DNA of 64,000 nt. It comes from Phycisphaerae bacterium (GTDB lineage: Bacteria > Planctomycetota > Phycisphaerae > Sedimentisphaerales > Anaerobacaceae). A model generated the notes under the pieces. The model did not search any database, was not told where the DNA came from, and worked only from the letters and a program-made list of their open reading frames with translations. The position numbers and the translations under genes are program-made. How positions within the stretch are numbered: position 1 is the stretch's first letter; each line of letters opens with the position of its first letter. The DNA is taken from contig JAQTLP010000008.1 in the NCBI GenBank assembly GCA_028714855.1, forward strand, positions 82,242-146,241, written 5' to 3'. Shown here one piece after another: positions 52,315-60,319 of this stretch.

Positions 52315-52998
52315 GTGATTAAAATAAAGTTCCAGGCAATTCTATTTGACCTTGATGGCACGTTACTCGATACGCTTGCCGATCTTGTAAACTCGATGAA
52401 TGCTGTTTTGGCCAGGCTTGGCTTTCCGACCCATCCGGCTGATTCCTACCGCTACTTCATAGGCCAGGGCATAGAGTGCCTCGTCAGGCGCGCCTTGCCG
52501 AAAGACCATCTCGATGACGAAACTGTAAGTAAGTCTCTGGCTGCTATGAGGGATGAGTACAGCAAGCACTGGGCCGACAATACAAGGCCGTATCCGGGCA
52601 TCCCCGAATTGCTTTCCTCGCTGCAGCAGCGTAATATCCCAATGACAGTTCTGTCCAATAAGCCGGATGAGTTTACGCAAATCACAGTCGAAAAATTACT
52701 CCCAAGTTGGTCGTTTCACATTGTTCGCGGCGCCAGGCCGTCAGTAACTATAAAACCTGACCCTGCCGCTGCGATTGATATCGCACGCCAGCTTCAGATA
52801 CCCCCCTGCCGCTTCGTATATCTTGGCGACACAAACACCGATATGCAAACAGCCTGTGCAGCCGGTATGTATGCAGCAGGAGCCCTTTGGGGATTTCGCA
52901 CTGCCGAAGAGCTGCTCGCCAGCGGCGCAAAAACACTCGTAGAAAATCCTAAGGATGTCATAAAGCTTTTTGATGACAACCGGAAGCCACGTCCCTAA
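52315..52998 (+). CDS. gph: HAD-family phosphatase, phosphoglycolate phosphatase-like
   Basis: 227 aa from GTG 52315. HAD motifs: I, FDLDGTLLDT (residues about 10-19); II, TVLSNKPDEF; III, lysine in TIKPDPAAAIDIA; IV, YLGDTNTDMQTACAAGM. The cap inserted after motif I (LVNSMNAVLARLGFPTHPAD ...) is of the C1 type seen in Gph and PGMB. The precise substrate is inferred from overall similarity. Its end overlaps the convergent hydrolase gene by 4 nt. Confidence 0.85.
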   Translation: MIKIKFQAILFDLDGTLLDTLADLVNSMNAVLARLGFPTHPADSYRYFIGQGIECLVRRALPKDHLDDETVSKSLAAMRDEYSKHWADNTRPYPGIPELLSSLQQRNIPMTVLSNKPDEFTQITVEKLLPSWSFHIVRGARPSVTIKPDPAAAIDIARQLQIPPCRFVYLGDTNTDMQTACAAGMYAAGALWGFRTAEELLASGAKTLVENPKDVIKLFDDNRKPRP

Positions 52999-53846
52999 GA
53001 AGCATGTGTGCGGGTCGTATGACTCTTATGCTTCTTTAAGGATTTCAACCATTTCGTCCAGGCATTTTTATAAATCTCGCTGGAAACCAGGAAACCATCG
53101 TTATGACTGCCGAAAATCTCGACAAATTCTTTCGGCTCATTCGCGACCTCATATAGCTCCAAACCGAATTCGAATGGTATTGTCTCATCGTTTCGGCTGT
53201 GAATTATCATCACCGGACAATGAACGTCCTTAACATAATCTATCGTCCTGTAGTTGAACCTCGCAAACCACCGCACAGGCATATAAGGGTAGAATTCCTT
53301 CCCGATGTCGATGTATGATATAAAAGCGCTTTCTATAATCAATGTCCCTACCCTTACTTTACTTGCCAGCTGCGCCGCGATACTCCCCCCCAAAGACCTG
53401 CCGAAGACAATAATATCATCCGGAGATACTTTTTTCTCTTCCGTCAGCCATTTGTATGCAGCCGTGGCATCCAGATACGTTCCCTCTTCGCTGGGTTTGC
53501 CCTCGCTGCTGCCGTAGCCGCGATAGTCAAAAACAAAGCAGTTCACTCCCATATTATAAAGGATATTTATAGTATCCAGACAGTGCATCATATTGCCCCC
53601 GTTGCCGTGGCAGAACAGGACCGTCAGCTCCGCGTTCTTAACAGGGATATACCAGCCGCTAAGCATCAGCCCGTCGCTGCTTTTGAAAATCACCTTCTCG
53701 AAGTCAAGACCTAACTCTTCAGGCGTATAAGGAACCTCCCGAACCGGGCTGTATAAAAACTTCGGCTGCATAAAATAGAGTACTATCCCTAGGCCCCAAT
53801 AGGCGATAAATACTACTACAGCTATTGATATCAGCATCGAACCCAT
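52995..53846 (-). CDS. Membrane-anchored alpha/beta hydrolase (BEM46-like)
   Basis: 283 aa. One N-terminal span (5-25), then an alpha/beta hydrolase domain: LFCHGNGGNMMH (oxyanion), FDYRGYGSSEGKPSEEG, nucleophile elbow FGRSLGGSIAA, acid IIHSRNDETIPFEFG, and histidine IFGSHNDGFL. Complete Ser-Asp-His triad. Similar to the BEM46/YfhR group of unknown physiological substrate; probably a serine esterase facing the periplasm. Confidence 0.85.
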   Translation of the reverse strand: MGSMLISIAVVVFIAYWGLGIVLYFMQPKFLYSPVREVPYTPEELGLDFEKVIFKSSDGLMLSGWYIPVKNAELTVLFCHGNGGNMMHCLDTINILYNMGVNCFVFDYRGYGSSEGKPSEEGTYLDATAAYKWLTEEKKVSPDDIIVFGRSLGGSIAAQLASKVRVGTLIIESAFISYIDIGKEFYPYMPVRWFARFNYRTIDYVKDVHCPVMIIHSRNDETIPFEFGLELYEVANEPKEFVEIFGSHNDGFLVSSEIYKNAWTKWLKSLKKHKSHTTRTHAS

Positions 53847-53887
53847 AGAAATTCCAAATCAGTCTGATTACTGGGCTGTATTTTAAT

Positions 53888-53916
53888 TTGCTCATCAATC
53901 TAAAACAAGATACAAT
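53888..53916 (+). promoter_or_regulatory. ispG promoter, predicted leaderless
   Basis: TTGCTC (53888-53893), a 17-nt spacer and TACAAT (53911-53916), followed 7 nt later by ATG 53924. The TTG at 53888 could be taken for a start codon but is better explained as the -35 box. Confidence 0.65.
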
Positions 53917-53923
53917 TTTAACA

Positions 53924-54982
53924 ATGATTAAAAGAAGAAAAACAAGAACCATCAGCATCGGCCGGGTTTCCATCGGCTCCTCCGCTCCGATTGTAATTCA
54001 ATCGATGACAAAGGTTCCCACCATCGATGTCGCCAGCGCTGTTATGCAAATAAATCAACTCGTCCGCGCCGGCTGCCGACTGGTCAGAATCGCCGTCCCC
54101 ACACGCGCCGACACCGCCGCTTTCGCTAAAATAGTCCAAAAAGTATCCGTCCCGCTGATTGCCGACGTCCACTTCAGCGCAGAGCGCGCCATAGAAGCAA
54201 TAGAAGCCGGCGCCGCCAAAATAAGGCTGAACCCCGGCAATATAAAAAAATGCGAAAGTATCCATCGAATAATAGATGCCGCAAAAATGCACAAAACCGC
54301 TGTCCGCATCGGCGTCAACGAAGCAAGTATCAGAAACCTAAAAACCAAGGATGTCCCGCCTCGAAAACGTACCGCTCTGATGTTGAAGGAAATGAAAAAG
54401 TATGTCCGGCTGTTTGAAAATCGCAGCTTCACACAACTGGTCCTCAGCGCAAAAAGCAGCGACCCCTTGCGCACCATCGAAATCAACCGACGCATCGCCG
54501 AAACCTTCGACTATCCGATTCATCTCGGTCTGACACACGCAGGTCTTCCCGAAGATGCCCAAATTCCCTCGGCCATCGCTCTGGGGACACTGCTTGCAGA
54601 GGGCATCGGCGACACGATTAGGGTAAGCGCAGCCGGCAACCCAGTTGTGGAAACAAAAATTGCAAAAGAGATTCTAATCGCACTCGGTCTCCACGAACGG
54701 CAGGCCCCGGAACTGATAGTCTGCCCGACCTGCGCCCGCGCCCAAATCGACGTGGTTAGGCTGGCCCGCCGAGTAAAAAAAATCCTGACTGGAATTGATA
54801 AACCGCTGCGCATCGCAGTGATGGGCTGTATCGTCAATGGACCCGGCGAAGCCGCCGATGCCGACCTCGCCGTCTGCGCCGCAAAAAATAAAGCTTATCT
54901 CTACAAAAACGGTAAAAAAATAGCAGTAGTCCCGGAAAGCAAAATCCTCCCTGCTCTGCTGAAAAAATTGCAAAACCTGTAA
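53924..54982 (+). CDS. ispG: (E)-4-hydroxy-3-methylbut-2-enyl-diphosphate synthase
   Basis: 352 aa from ATG 53924 (MIKRRKTRTISIGRVSIG). 4Fe-4S enzyme of the MEP isoprenoid pathway. Motifs: PIVIQSMTKVPTIDV, PLIADVHFSAERAIEAIEAG (in pieces), IRLNPGNIKK, LGLTHAGLPEDAQ, EGIGDTIRVSA, and the C-terminal cluster motifs VCPTCARAQIDV and MGCIVNGPGEAADADL. It is the short bacterial form without the plant-type insert. Predicted to be translated from a leaderless mRNA. Confidence 0.94.
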   Translation: MIKRRKTRTISIGRVSIGSSAPIVIQSMTKVPTIDVASAVMQINQLVRAGCRLVRIAVPTRADTAAFAKIVQKVSVPLIADVHFSAERAIEAIEAGAAKIRLNPGNIKKCESIHRIIDAAKMHKTAVRIGVNEASIRNLKTKDVPPRKRTALMLKEMKKYVRLFENRSFTQLVLSAKSSDPLRTIEINRRIAETFDYPIHLGLTHAGLPEDAQIPSAIALGTLLAEGIGDTIRVSAAGNPVVETKIAKEILIALGLHERQAPELIVCPTCARAQIDVVRLARRVKKILTGIDKPLRIAVMGCIVNGPGEAADADLAVCAAKNKAYLYKNGKKIAVVPESKILPALLKKLQNL

Positions 54983-54987
54983 CGCAA

Positions 54988-55674
54988 ATGCACGAACTGT
55001 CATTAGGTATATCCCAGCAACCCTTGAAAGCAACATTCAAACGATTCTTCATCGTTGTCGTCTTCGGCATTGCCTTCGCATACATTGAAGCATCCGTGGT
55101 GGTCTATCTGCGGGAAATCTTTCACCCGGCCGGCTTTACTTTCCCCTTGAACGAATTTGGTGCCACCACGCTGTGGAAACGGCTTCTATTAACCGAAACC
55201 GGCAGAGAGGCCGCCACACTGGTTGTAATCTTCTCCGCCTCCTGGCTGTTCGGCCAAAATCTTCGGCAGCAGTTCGCATTTTTCCTGACCATCTTCGCAG
55301 TCTGGGACATCTTTTATTACATCTGGCTGAAGGTCCTCATCGATTGGCCCGCTTCAATTATGGATTGGGACATATTATTTCTGATACCGACCGTTTGGGC
55401 AGGTCCTGTCGTAGCCCCAATACTCATTTCAATTCTGCTGCTTGCTTTTGCCGCAATAATACTTTACCGTTCCTGCGGCACCGGAATCCCCAAACTAACC
55501 CCCATCGACTGGCTTGTCTTTACACTTGCTGCCCTGCTTGTGATTATATCTTTCTGTATCGCCGGCCTGAACGCCGCCGAACCCGATTTCCAATCACACT
55601 TCAATTGGCCGTTATTCGCCGCAGGCCCTCTGTCCGCCATTTTGCTGTTCACAAAATGCCTTTTGAAGCCCTAA
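54988..55674 (+). CDS. Multi-span membrane protein, function unknown
   Basis: 228 aa, about six spans (20-40, 70-86, 94-112, 128-155, 170-190, 205-222). Conserved-looking polar spots within membranes (AYIEASVVVYLREIF, FAVWDIFYYIWLKVLIDWP, WDILFLIPTVWAGPVVAP). Not recognised. It begins 5 nt after ispG stops, so it is probably in the same transcript. Confidence 0.7.
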   Translation: MHELSLGISQQPLKATFKRFFIVVVFGIAFAYIEASVVVYLREIFHPAGFTFPLNEFGATTLWKRLLLTETGREAATLVVIFSASWLFGQNLRQQFAFFLTIFAVWDIFYYIWLKVLIDWPASIMDWDILFLIPTVWAGPVVAPILISILLLAFAAIILYRSCGTGIPKLTPIDWLVFTLAALLVIISFCIAGLNAAEPDFQSHFNWPLFAAGPLSAILLFTKCLLKP

Positions 55675-55737
55675 TGTCCCTTCTCGTCGGCAAGTCAAAA
55701 ACCAAAGCACGTCTTTAATTTATGCACTTCTGCAATT

Positions 55738-56856
55738 TCAATTCTTATCGTTCTCTGATGCACCTGCTACTGCCGGCTTTTTATACGCTGTCCGCTCCCT
55801 GTCGTTCCCTTTCTGTGCAAAACCTTCGAACCTGCCGAAAATCATCTTGCCTGCCGATGTCTGTAGTGAGCTGGTTATGCTGATGACCACGTCTCGCCCA
55901 ATCTTGTTGCGAGCGCCTTCTACTACAACCATCGTCCCGTCGTCCAGATAACCGATACCCTGCTCTGCCTCTTCGCCGGGCTTTTGGATTCTGACCTCCA
56001 TAACTTCACCAGGCAAAGCAATCGTCTTTAGTGAGCTGGCCAAATCGTTTATATTCATTACATCCACCTCACGGACCTTTGCAACCTTGCTGAGATTATA
56101 ATCGGTCGTTGCCAATCGCCCGTTGCAGTGCTTGGTAAAGACCATCAATTTCTGGTCCACCCCTTTGACCTCCTCTACATCGGGATTGACGCTGTCATCT
56201 ATCTCAATGTCAATAGAGGTATCTGTCTGCATCATGTTAAGTATATCAAGTCCCCGTCTGCCGCGGTTGCGCTTGAGCTTGTCGGCCGAGTCTGCTATCA
56301 GCTGCAGCTCATTGAGAACAAAACGTGGAACAATCAGCGGTGCGTCAAACAATTTACTCTGATACAAATCTGCTATCCGCCCGTCAATAATTGCCGACGT
56401 GTCCAAAACTAACGGCCGAGTCCCCTTCATCTGTTTGGAAAATTCAACATAAGGAATCACAAAACGAACGTCGTCCTTCGTCCGCATCACGACACTGATT
56501 GTAAGATAACATATACAAACACCCATCATCCACTTTACCGCCTGAATTGCTGTCTCGCTTACGCCCAAACGATAAATCTCGTTTATCATCTCCAGCACCG
56601 GAGCCAGCGCCCAACTTACAAATATCCCCACTAAAAGCCCGAAAAACATCCCCGCTAGCGCTGCTAAAGACTTCTTCGGCGTAAAAACATCTATAATAAA
56701 GGCGGCCACCGCCAGCCCAACACCGCTCCAGAGAATCGCATAAAAATTTGCCCTGCCGACCTCTCCGGAAATCTCTTTGGAGCTCAAATGGGTAAGCAAA
56801 ACCGCAACAACAACAACAGCAAAAATGGCTCGGAATATCCAAAGTAACTTCGACAT
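55738..56856 (-). CDS. PIN-TRAM domain membrane protein (YacL-like)
   Basis: 372 aa from ATG 56856 (GGAGG 9 nt upstream); the open frame extends ten codons further. About four membrane spans (1-130), then a PIN nuclease-like domain (LVLDTSAIIDGRIADLYQSKL, VPRFVLNELQLIADS, RRGLDILNMMQTD, RLATTDYNLSKVA) with the acidic residues of the active site, then a TRAM domain (LPGEVMEVRIQKPGEEAEQGIGYLDDGTMVVVEG, in pieces). Same architecture as YacL/TRAM-PIN proteins; RNA or DNA binding at the membrane is inferred, function unsettled. Confidence 0.88.
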   Translation of the reverse strand: MSKLLWIFRAIFAVVVVAVLLTHLSSKEISGEVGRANFYAILWSGVGLAVAAFIIDVFTPKKSLAALAGMFFGLLVGIFVSWALAPVLEMINEIYRLGVSETAIQAVKWMMGVCICYLTISVVMRTKDDVRFVIPYVEFSKQMKGTRPLVLDTSAIIDGRIADLYQSKLFDAPLIVPRFVLNELQLIADSADKLKRNRGRRGLDILNMMQTDTSIDIEIDDSVNPDVEEVKGVDQKLMVFTKHCNGRLATTDYNLSKVAKVREVDVMNINDLASSLKTIALPGEVMEVRIQKPGEEAEQGIGYLDDGTMVVVEGARNKIGRDVVISITSSLQTSAGKMIFGRFEGFAQKGNDRERTAYKKPAVAGASENDKN

Positions 56857-57104
56857 TGCTATAAACCTCCAAAAATATGATATCAATCTTTATTTTATAA
56901 TATTCAAAATCATACCCTGCCTCCGGCCTATTAGCAATAATTATTGTTCTTGCAGTCAGCCGTTATAAATATCGGCTTATTCGAACCTATTATATTAACT
57001 ACGCTTTTACCGATAGTTTTATTGCTGCTGTTATAGGAAGGATTTTTGAAGACCGCCGCTCTCTGAAAATGTGGACCTTTTTGTCTGTCTTGGATGGATT
57101 AACA

Positions 57105-57803
57105 TCACCCTGCGACTTTAACCTCTGCTTTTCTCATCCCTTTCTGGCAACTTTCACAATCGCAGATACCTACCCGTCTCAAATGAGAAACCCCGGCCAG
57201 CTTCTTTGTCTCGATTAACCTTGCCCCCTTCGCCTTCATCTTGCGAAACGCCAGTTTTGCCTCGCGCTTGTTAATCATACCCACTGCATCGGTTACAACG
57301 CTGACCCTCTTGCCTCGCTGCAGAAGTCCCAATGCCGTCGCTTTAACAGCCCCCTCGGCGCTGGCGCCGATGATAATAAAATTATCAGCCCGCACCTCAC
57401 TGAGCAGCCTCTCTATCCGGGGCTCTTCGAACGGGTCAACACAGCGCTTATGCAGAACAACCTGCCTGTATTGCCGCAGTATCTCTGCCGGAAAATCTGT
57501 GCTGCTGTCCGCAGGAAAGCTCGCACGATTGCTTAGCAATGTATATCGTATCTTTTTTTGGCCCTCTGTCCCGTCGATACAGTAGCCGATTTCATCAATG
57601 CCGTTATGGTCAGGATAAACCTCGCACGTCGATATCACGCGAACATCGTTGCGCTTGGCCCACGCCATCATCCTGCGAACATTGGTCAAAATCTTTCTGT
57701 GGTTTCTTATACACGCAGTGCCCTTCGCAAGAAAGAAATCTCTCTGCGTATTGATATCTATCAAGACCCACTTGCGCCGCTTTTTAATCAATTGCCGAAT
57801 CAT
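57105..57803 (-). CDS. Isochorismatase-like protein lacking the catalytic cysteine
   Basis: 232 aa. Cysteine-hydrolase (isochorismatase-like) fold: WVLIDINTQRDFF with the catalytic Asp region (D16/D22), lysine K119 in VVLHKRCVDPF, and the nucleophile loop IIIGASAEGAVKATALGLL. In active enzymes this loop reads G-V-x-T-D-x-C-V-x-x-T; here the cysteine position is Ala152 and the T-D pair is A-E. The C-terminal 40 residues have ICDCESCQKGMRK, a possible metal site. Probably not a classical amidohydrolase; may be a binding or regulatory protein. Confidence 0.8.
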   Translation of the reverse strand: MIRQLIKKRRKWVLIDINTQRDFFLAKGTACIRNHRKILTNVRRMMAWAKRNDVRVISTCEVYPDHNGIDEIGYCIDGTEGQKKIRYTLLSNRASFPADSSTDFPAEILRQYRQVVLHKRCVDPFEEPRIERLLSEVRADNFIIIGASAEGAVKATALGLLQRGKRVSVVTDAVGMINKREAKLAFRKMKAKGARLIETKKLAGVSHLRRVGICDCESCQKGMRKAEVKVAG

Positions 57804-58037
57804 TTTTCAATCTTTCCCCCTGTTTAAAGTCTAACCCAATTAAAATTAAGTCCTAATAACAAATACGAACCGCCAGACAATTAGGTTCCTGGTATTTTAT
57901 CGAATGGTCTACGCACCGACTTTAGCTGCAAACAACGCTCAAAAAACAAGTTATATCTTCCCCCAGAGTGCTGCTTTCTTGTATAATACCGGCCGTTAAG
58001 CCTGTTTTCGGCAGTATTTCGCAGGATAATTTTACCA

Positions 58038-58661
58038 ATGGCTAAAATCTTAAATGACTACCCTTCGGTCGCCTTAAAGCCCGAAGATTTGCAGGAGAAA
58101 ATCGACTTCGCGCAGATATTCGGACGTAAAAACCCTGTCCACATCGAGGTCGGCTCAGGCAAAGCCGCCTTCCTCGTCAACCAGGCAAAGGCCCAACCGG
58201 ACGTCAATTTCCTCGGCATCGAATGGGCGCGTAAATACTATCGCTACTCCGTTGACCGCATCGGCCGATGGGGACTGAAAAATGTCCGTATCATCCGCAC
58301 CGATGCCGTGCACTTTATAATCGATTTTCTACCAGATAATTCCATCGAATGTTTCCACATCTATTTCCCCGACCCCTGGCCGAAAAAACGTCACCACAAA
58401 AGACGCTTCATCGCCCCTGCTAATCTCGAACAGCTTCTTCGCTGCCTTGTCCCCGCGGGAACTATCAGAATCGCCACCGACCACGCCGAGTATTTCGAAC
58501 AAATTCAGAAAACCCTCGCTGCTTTCAGCGACCGGCTGGAAAAAATCGAATTCTTCCCCACCGCCGGCGCAAACCTCGGCGAATGGGTCGGCTCCAACTT
58601 CGAAAGAAAATACCTAAAAGAAAACCGCCCCATCTTCACCGCCGCCGTAAGAAAACGCTAA
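58038..58661 (+). CDS. trmB: tRNA (guanine46-N7)-methyltransferase
   Basis: 207 aa. AdoMet loop VHIEVGSGKAAFLVNQA, LGIEWARKYYRYSVDRI, and the signature HIYFPDPWPKKRHHKRRFI; C-terminal TKFE-like region reads SNFERKYLKENRPIF. Full length. GATAAT lies 7 nt before the ATG and may be another closely spaced -10 box, but no good -35 accompanies it. Overlaps dprA by 4 nt at its 3' end. Confidence 0.92.
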   Translation: MAKILNDYPSVALKPEDLQEKIDFAQIFGRKNPVHIEVGSGKAAFLVNQAKAQPDVNFLGIEWARKYYRYSVDRIGRWGLKNVRIIRTDAVHFIIDFLPDNSIECFHIYFPDPWPKKRHHKRRFIAPANLEQLLRCLVPAGTIRIATDHAEYFEQIQKTLAAFSDRLEKIEFFPTAGANLGEWVGSNFERKYLKENRPIFTAAVRKR

Positions 58662-59812
58662 TGCCGCAGGAATAAACTGCCCGGCAGTTGTTTTATCAGC
58701 CCCTTCAGCCGCAGCGATATTAACCCTGCGTTAATACCGCCAGGCGTCAAATTCGTCCCCGCGATTATCTCCTCTATATGCAGCGGCTCTTTACTCAGGC
58801 ATTCATAAATCGTTTTTTCATCAGCACTCAATTTCAGCTCTTTGATGTCGAACAACGGCTTTTCCATTTTTTCGGATGCCTTCGCCGCCGCGGCTGTTAC
58901 GTGGCTTTGCAAACGCTCGCCGATATACCCTAGCGCCTCCATCACATCCTCCACCGATTCGACCAGCTTCGCCCCCTGTTTTATCAATTGATGCGCCCCC
59001 CTGCTCAACGGCGAATCGATTTTCCCCGGCACCGCCATCACCTCCCGATTGTTCTCAAGTGCCGCGGTAGCGGTAATTAATGCGCCTGACCTCGGCGCCG
59101 CCTCGACGACAATTGTCCCAAGCGACAATCCCGCTATGATTCTATTGCGGGGCGGAAAGTTCTCAGCCAGCGGCTCATACTGCAGCGGCAATTCGCTGAT
59201 GCACGCGCCGGAATTGCTTATAAGTTCAAACAGCTTCTTATTTTCCGGCGGAAAGATATTCGCCAGCCCGCAGCCCTGCACAGCGATTGTGCGTCCGCCG
59301 GCAGATAGCGCACCGGTGTGCGCTGCGGTATCTATGCCGCGGGCCATTCCCGAACAAATCGTAAATCCTGCTGAGGCAAGGAAATGCGCGAACTGCGATG
59401 CCTGCTCCTGCCCGTATAAACTACAGCGGCGGGAGCCGACTATGGATATCGCTAAATTGTCGGATGTCCCCAGGGTTCCCTTTATGTAAAGGACAGGCGG
59501 AGGGTCGTAAGTCCTTGTCAATAAAGGGGGATAGCGTTGGTCGGCTAAGGTGACAAGCCATACGCCGAGCTTGTCGGCTAATTCTAATTCGGCGCAAGTG
59601 TCGAATTTGTCACGAGTTATGGCGATTCGCTCGGCGGTTTTGAAGCCGATGCCGTCAACTTTGGCTAATTCGCTGACGGAGGCGCCTAAGACGTAATCTA
59701 TTGTGCTGAAAGACTTTATGAGCTTGGCAAAAGTGACCGGGCCGACGGCATCGGCGTTGATTAATTTTAGCCATTTTTCGATATCAACGGAATTTTTTTG
59801 AGGCGCAACCAT
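58658..59812 (-). CDS. dprA: DNA-processing protein DprA
   Basis: 384 aa. Loads RecA on incoming single-stranded DNA in transformation. N-terminal helix-hairpin region (VDGIGFKTAERIAI), Rossmann-like DNA-binding domain (SIVGSRRCSLYGQEQASQFA, CSGMARGIDTAAHTGAL, GGRTIAVQGCGLANIFPPENKKLFE in pieces, PPRNRIIAGLS, GALITATAALENNREVMAVPG in pieces) and a C-terminal winged helix (LSADEKTIYECLSKEPLHIEE onward). Suggests natural competence or at least RecA mediation. Converges on trmB. Confidence 0.93.
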   Translation of the reverse strand: MVAPQKNSVDIEKWLKLINADAVGPVTFAKLIKSFSTIDYVLGASVSELAKVDGIGFKTAERIAITRDKFDTCAELELADKLGVWLVTLADQRYPPLLTRTYDPPPVLYIKGTLGTSDNLAISIVGSRRCSLYGQEQASQFAHFLASAGFTICSGMARGIDTAAHTGALSAGGRTIAVQGCGLANIFPPENKKLFELISNSGACISELPLQYEPLAENFPPRNRIIAGLSLGTIVVEAAPRSGALITATAALENNREVMAVPGKIDSPLSRGAHQLIKQGAKLVESVEDVMEALGYIGERLQSHVTAAAAKASEKMEKPLFDIKELKLSADEKTIYECLSKEPLHIEEIIAGTNLTPGGINAGLISLRLKGLIKQLPGSLFLRH

Positions 59813-59965
59813 TTACTCGGCTTGAGTTTATATAAACAGAAAACGGAAAGCAAACTTCAATTTAAGATTTATGATTTACGATTTACGATTTTGAATGAGA
59901 TTGCTACGATTCGACAATATTTTCATATAAGTCCATTTAGAATAAGAGGTTAAGCTGGAAAAGCG

Positions 59966-60063
59966 AAAATGCTAAAAAGTGGTATAAATTGGTAAAAATG
60001 TACGCAAAATTGCTACAAATGTACATGAAAGTGCTGTAAATGTACGTGAAAGTGAGACAAAAA
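59966..60063. other. Phased A-tract array upstream of the cyclase gene
   Basis: Ten A-tracts (3-5 As) centred near 59967, 59976, 59987, 59996, 60007, 60018, 60029, 60039, 60050 and 60061: a mean step of about 10.4 bp. Several share short flanks (AAATGTAC repeated three times). It fills the middle of the 507-nt gap between dprA and the cyclase gene. The rest of the gap contains a GC-rich segment with a short inverted repeat (60141-60161) and the cyclase promoter at 60259. Confidence 0.6.
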
Positions 60064-60258
60064 GTGGAAGATTTTAGTTCGTTGTTCATTGTTCGTAGTT
60101 GGTAGAAAAGTTAGGGTAGATCCCTCGGCTGCGCTTCCGCCTTCGCCAAAGCTTCGGCGAGACAAATGCGGGACGCCGGGGGCGAGTTGCCTAAGTTAAC
60201 AGAGATTTTTAAGGTCAAATTATCACTTGTGTAATCACGCATAATTTATCAAAGCTAC

Positions 60259-60286
60259 TTGACAAAGGTTACTCTTACATTAATAT
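60259..60286 (+). promoter_or_regulatory. Promoter of the cyclase-YkgJ gene pair
   Basis: Perfect TTGACA (60259-60264), a 16-nt spacer and TAATAT (60281-60286). The ATG is 33 nt downstream, preceded by GGTGG as SD. Confidence 0.7.
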
Positions 60287-60319
60287 AGAAGGCCAATTCT
60301 TATTCTTGGTGGCAAAAAT

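Noticed and set aside
53888..53923. TTG start 12 codons upstream for ispG
   Set aside because: No SD, and the TTG is part of a well-placed -35 box; ATG 53924 gives the usual IspG N terminus.
59966..60063. CRISPR or tandem-repeat interpretation of the regularly spaced AAATGTAC units
   Set aside because: The period is about 10-11 bp with A-tract conservation only; there are no long repeats and unique spacers, and no cas genes.
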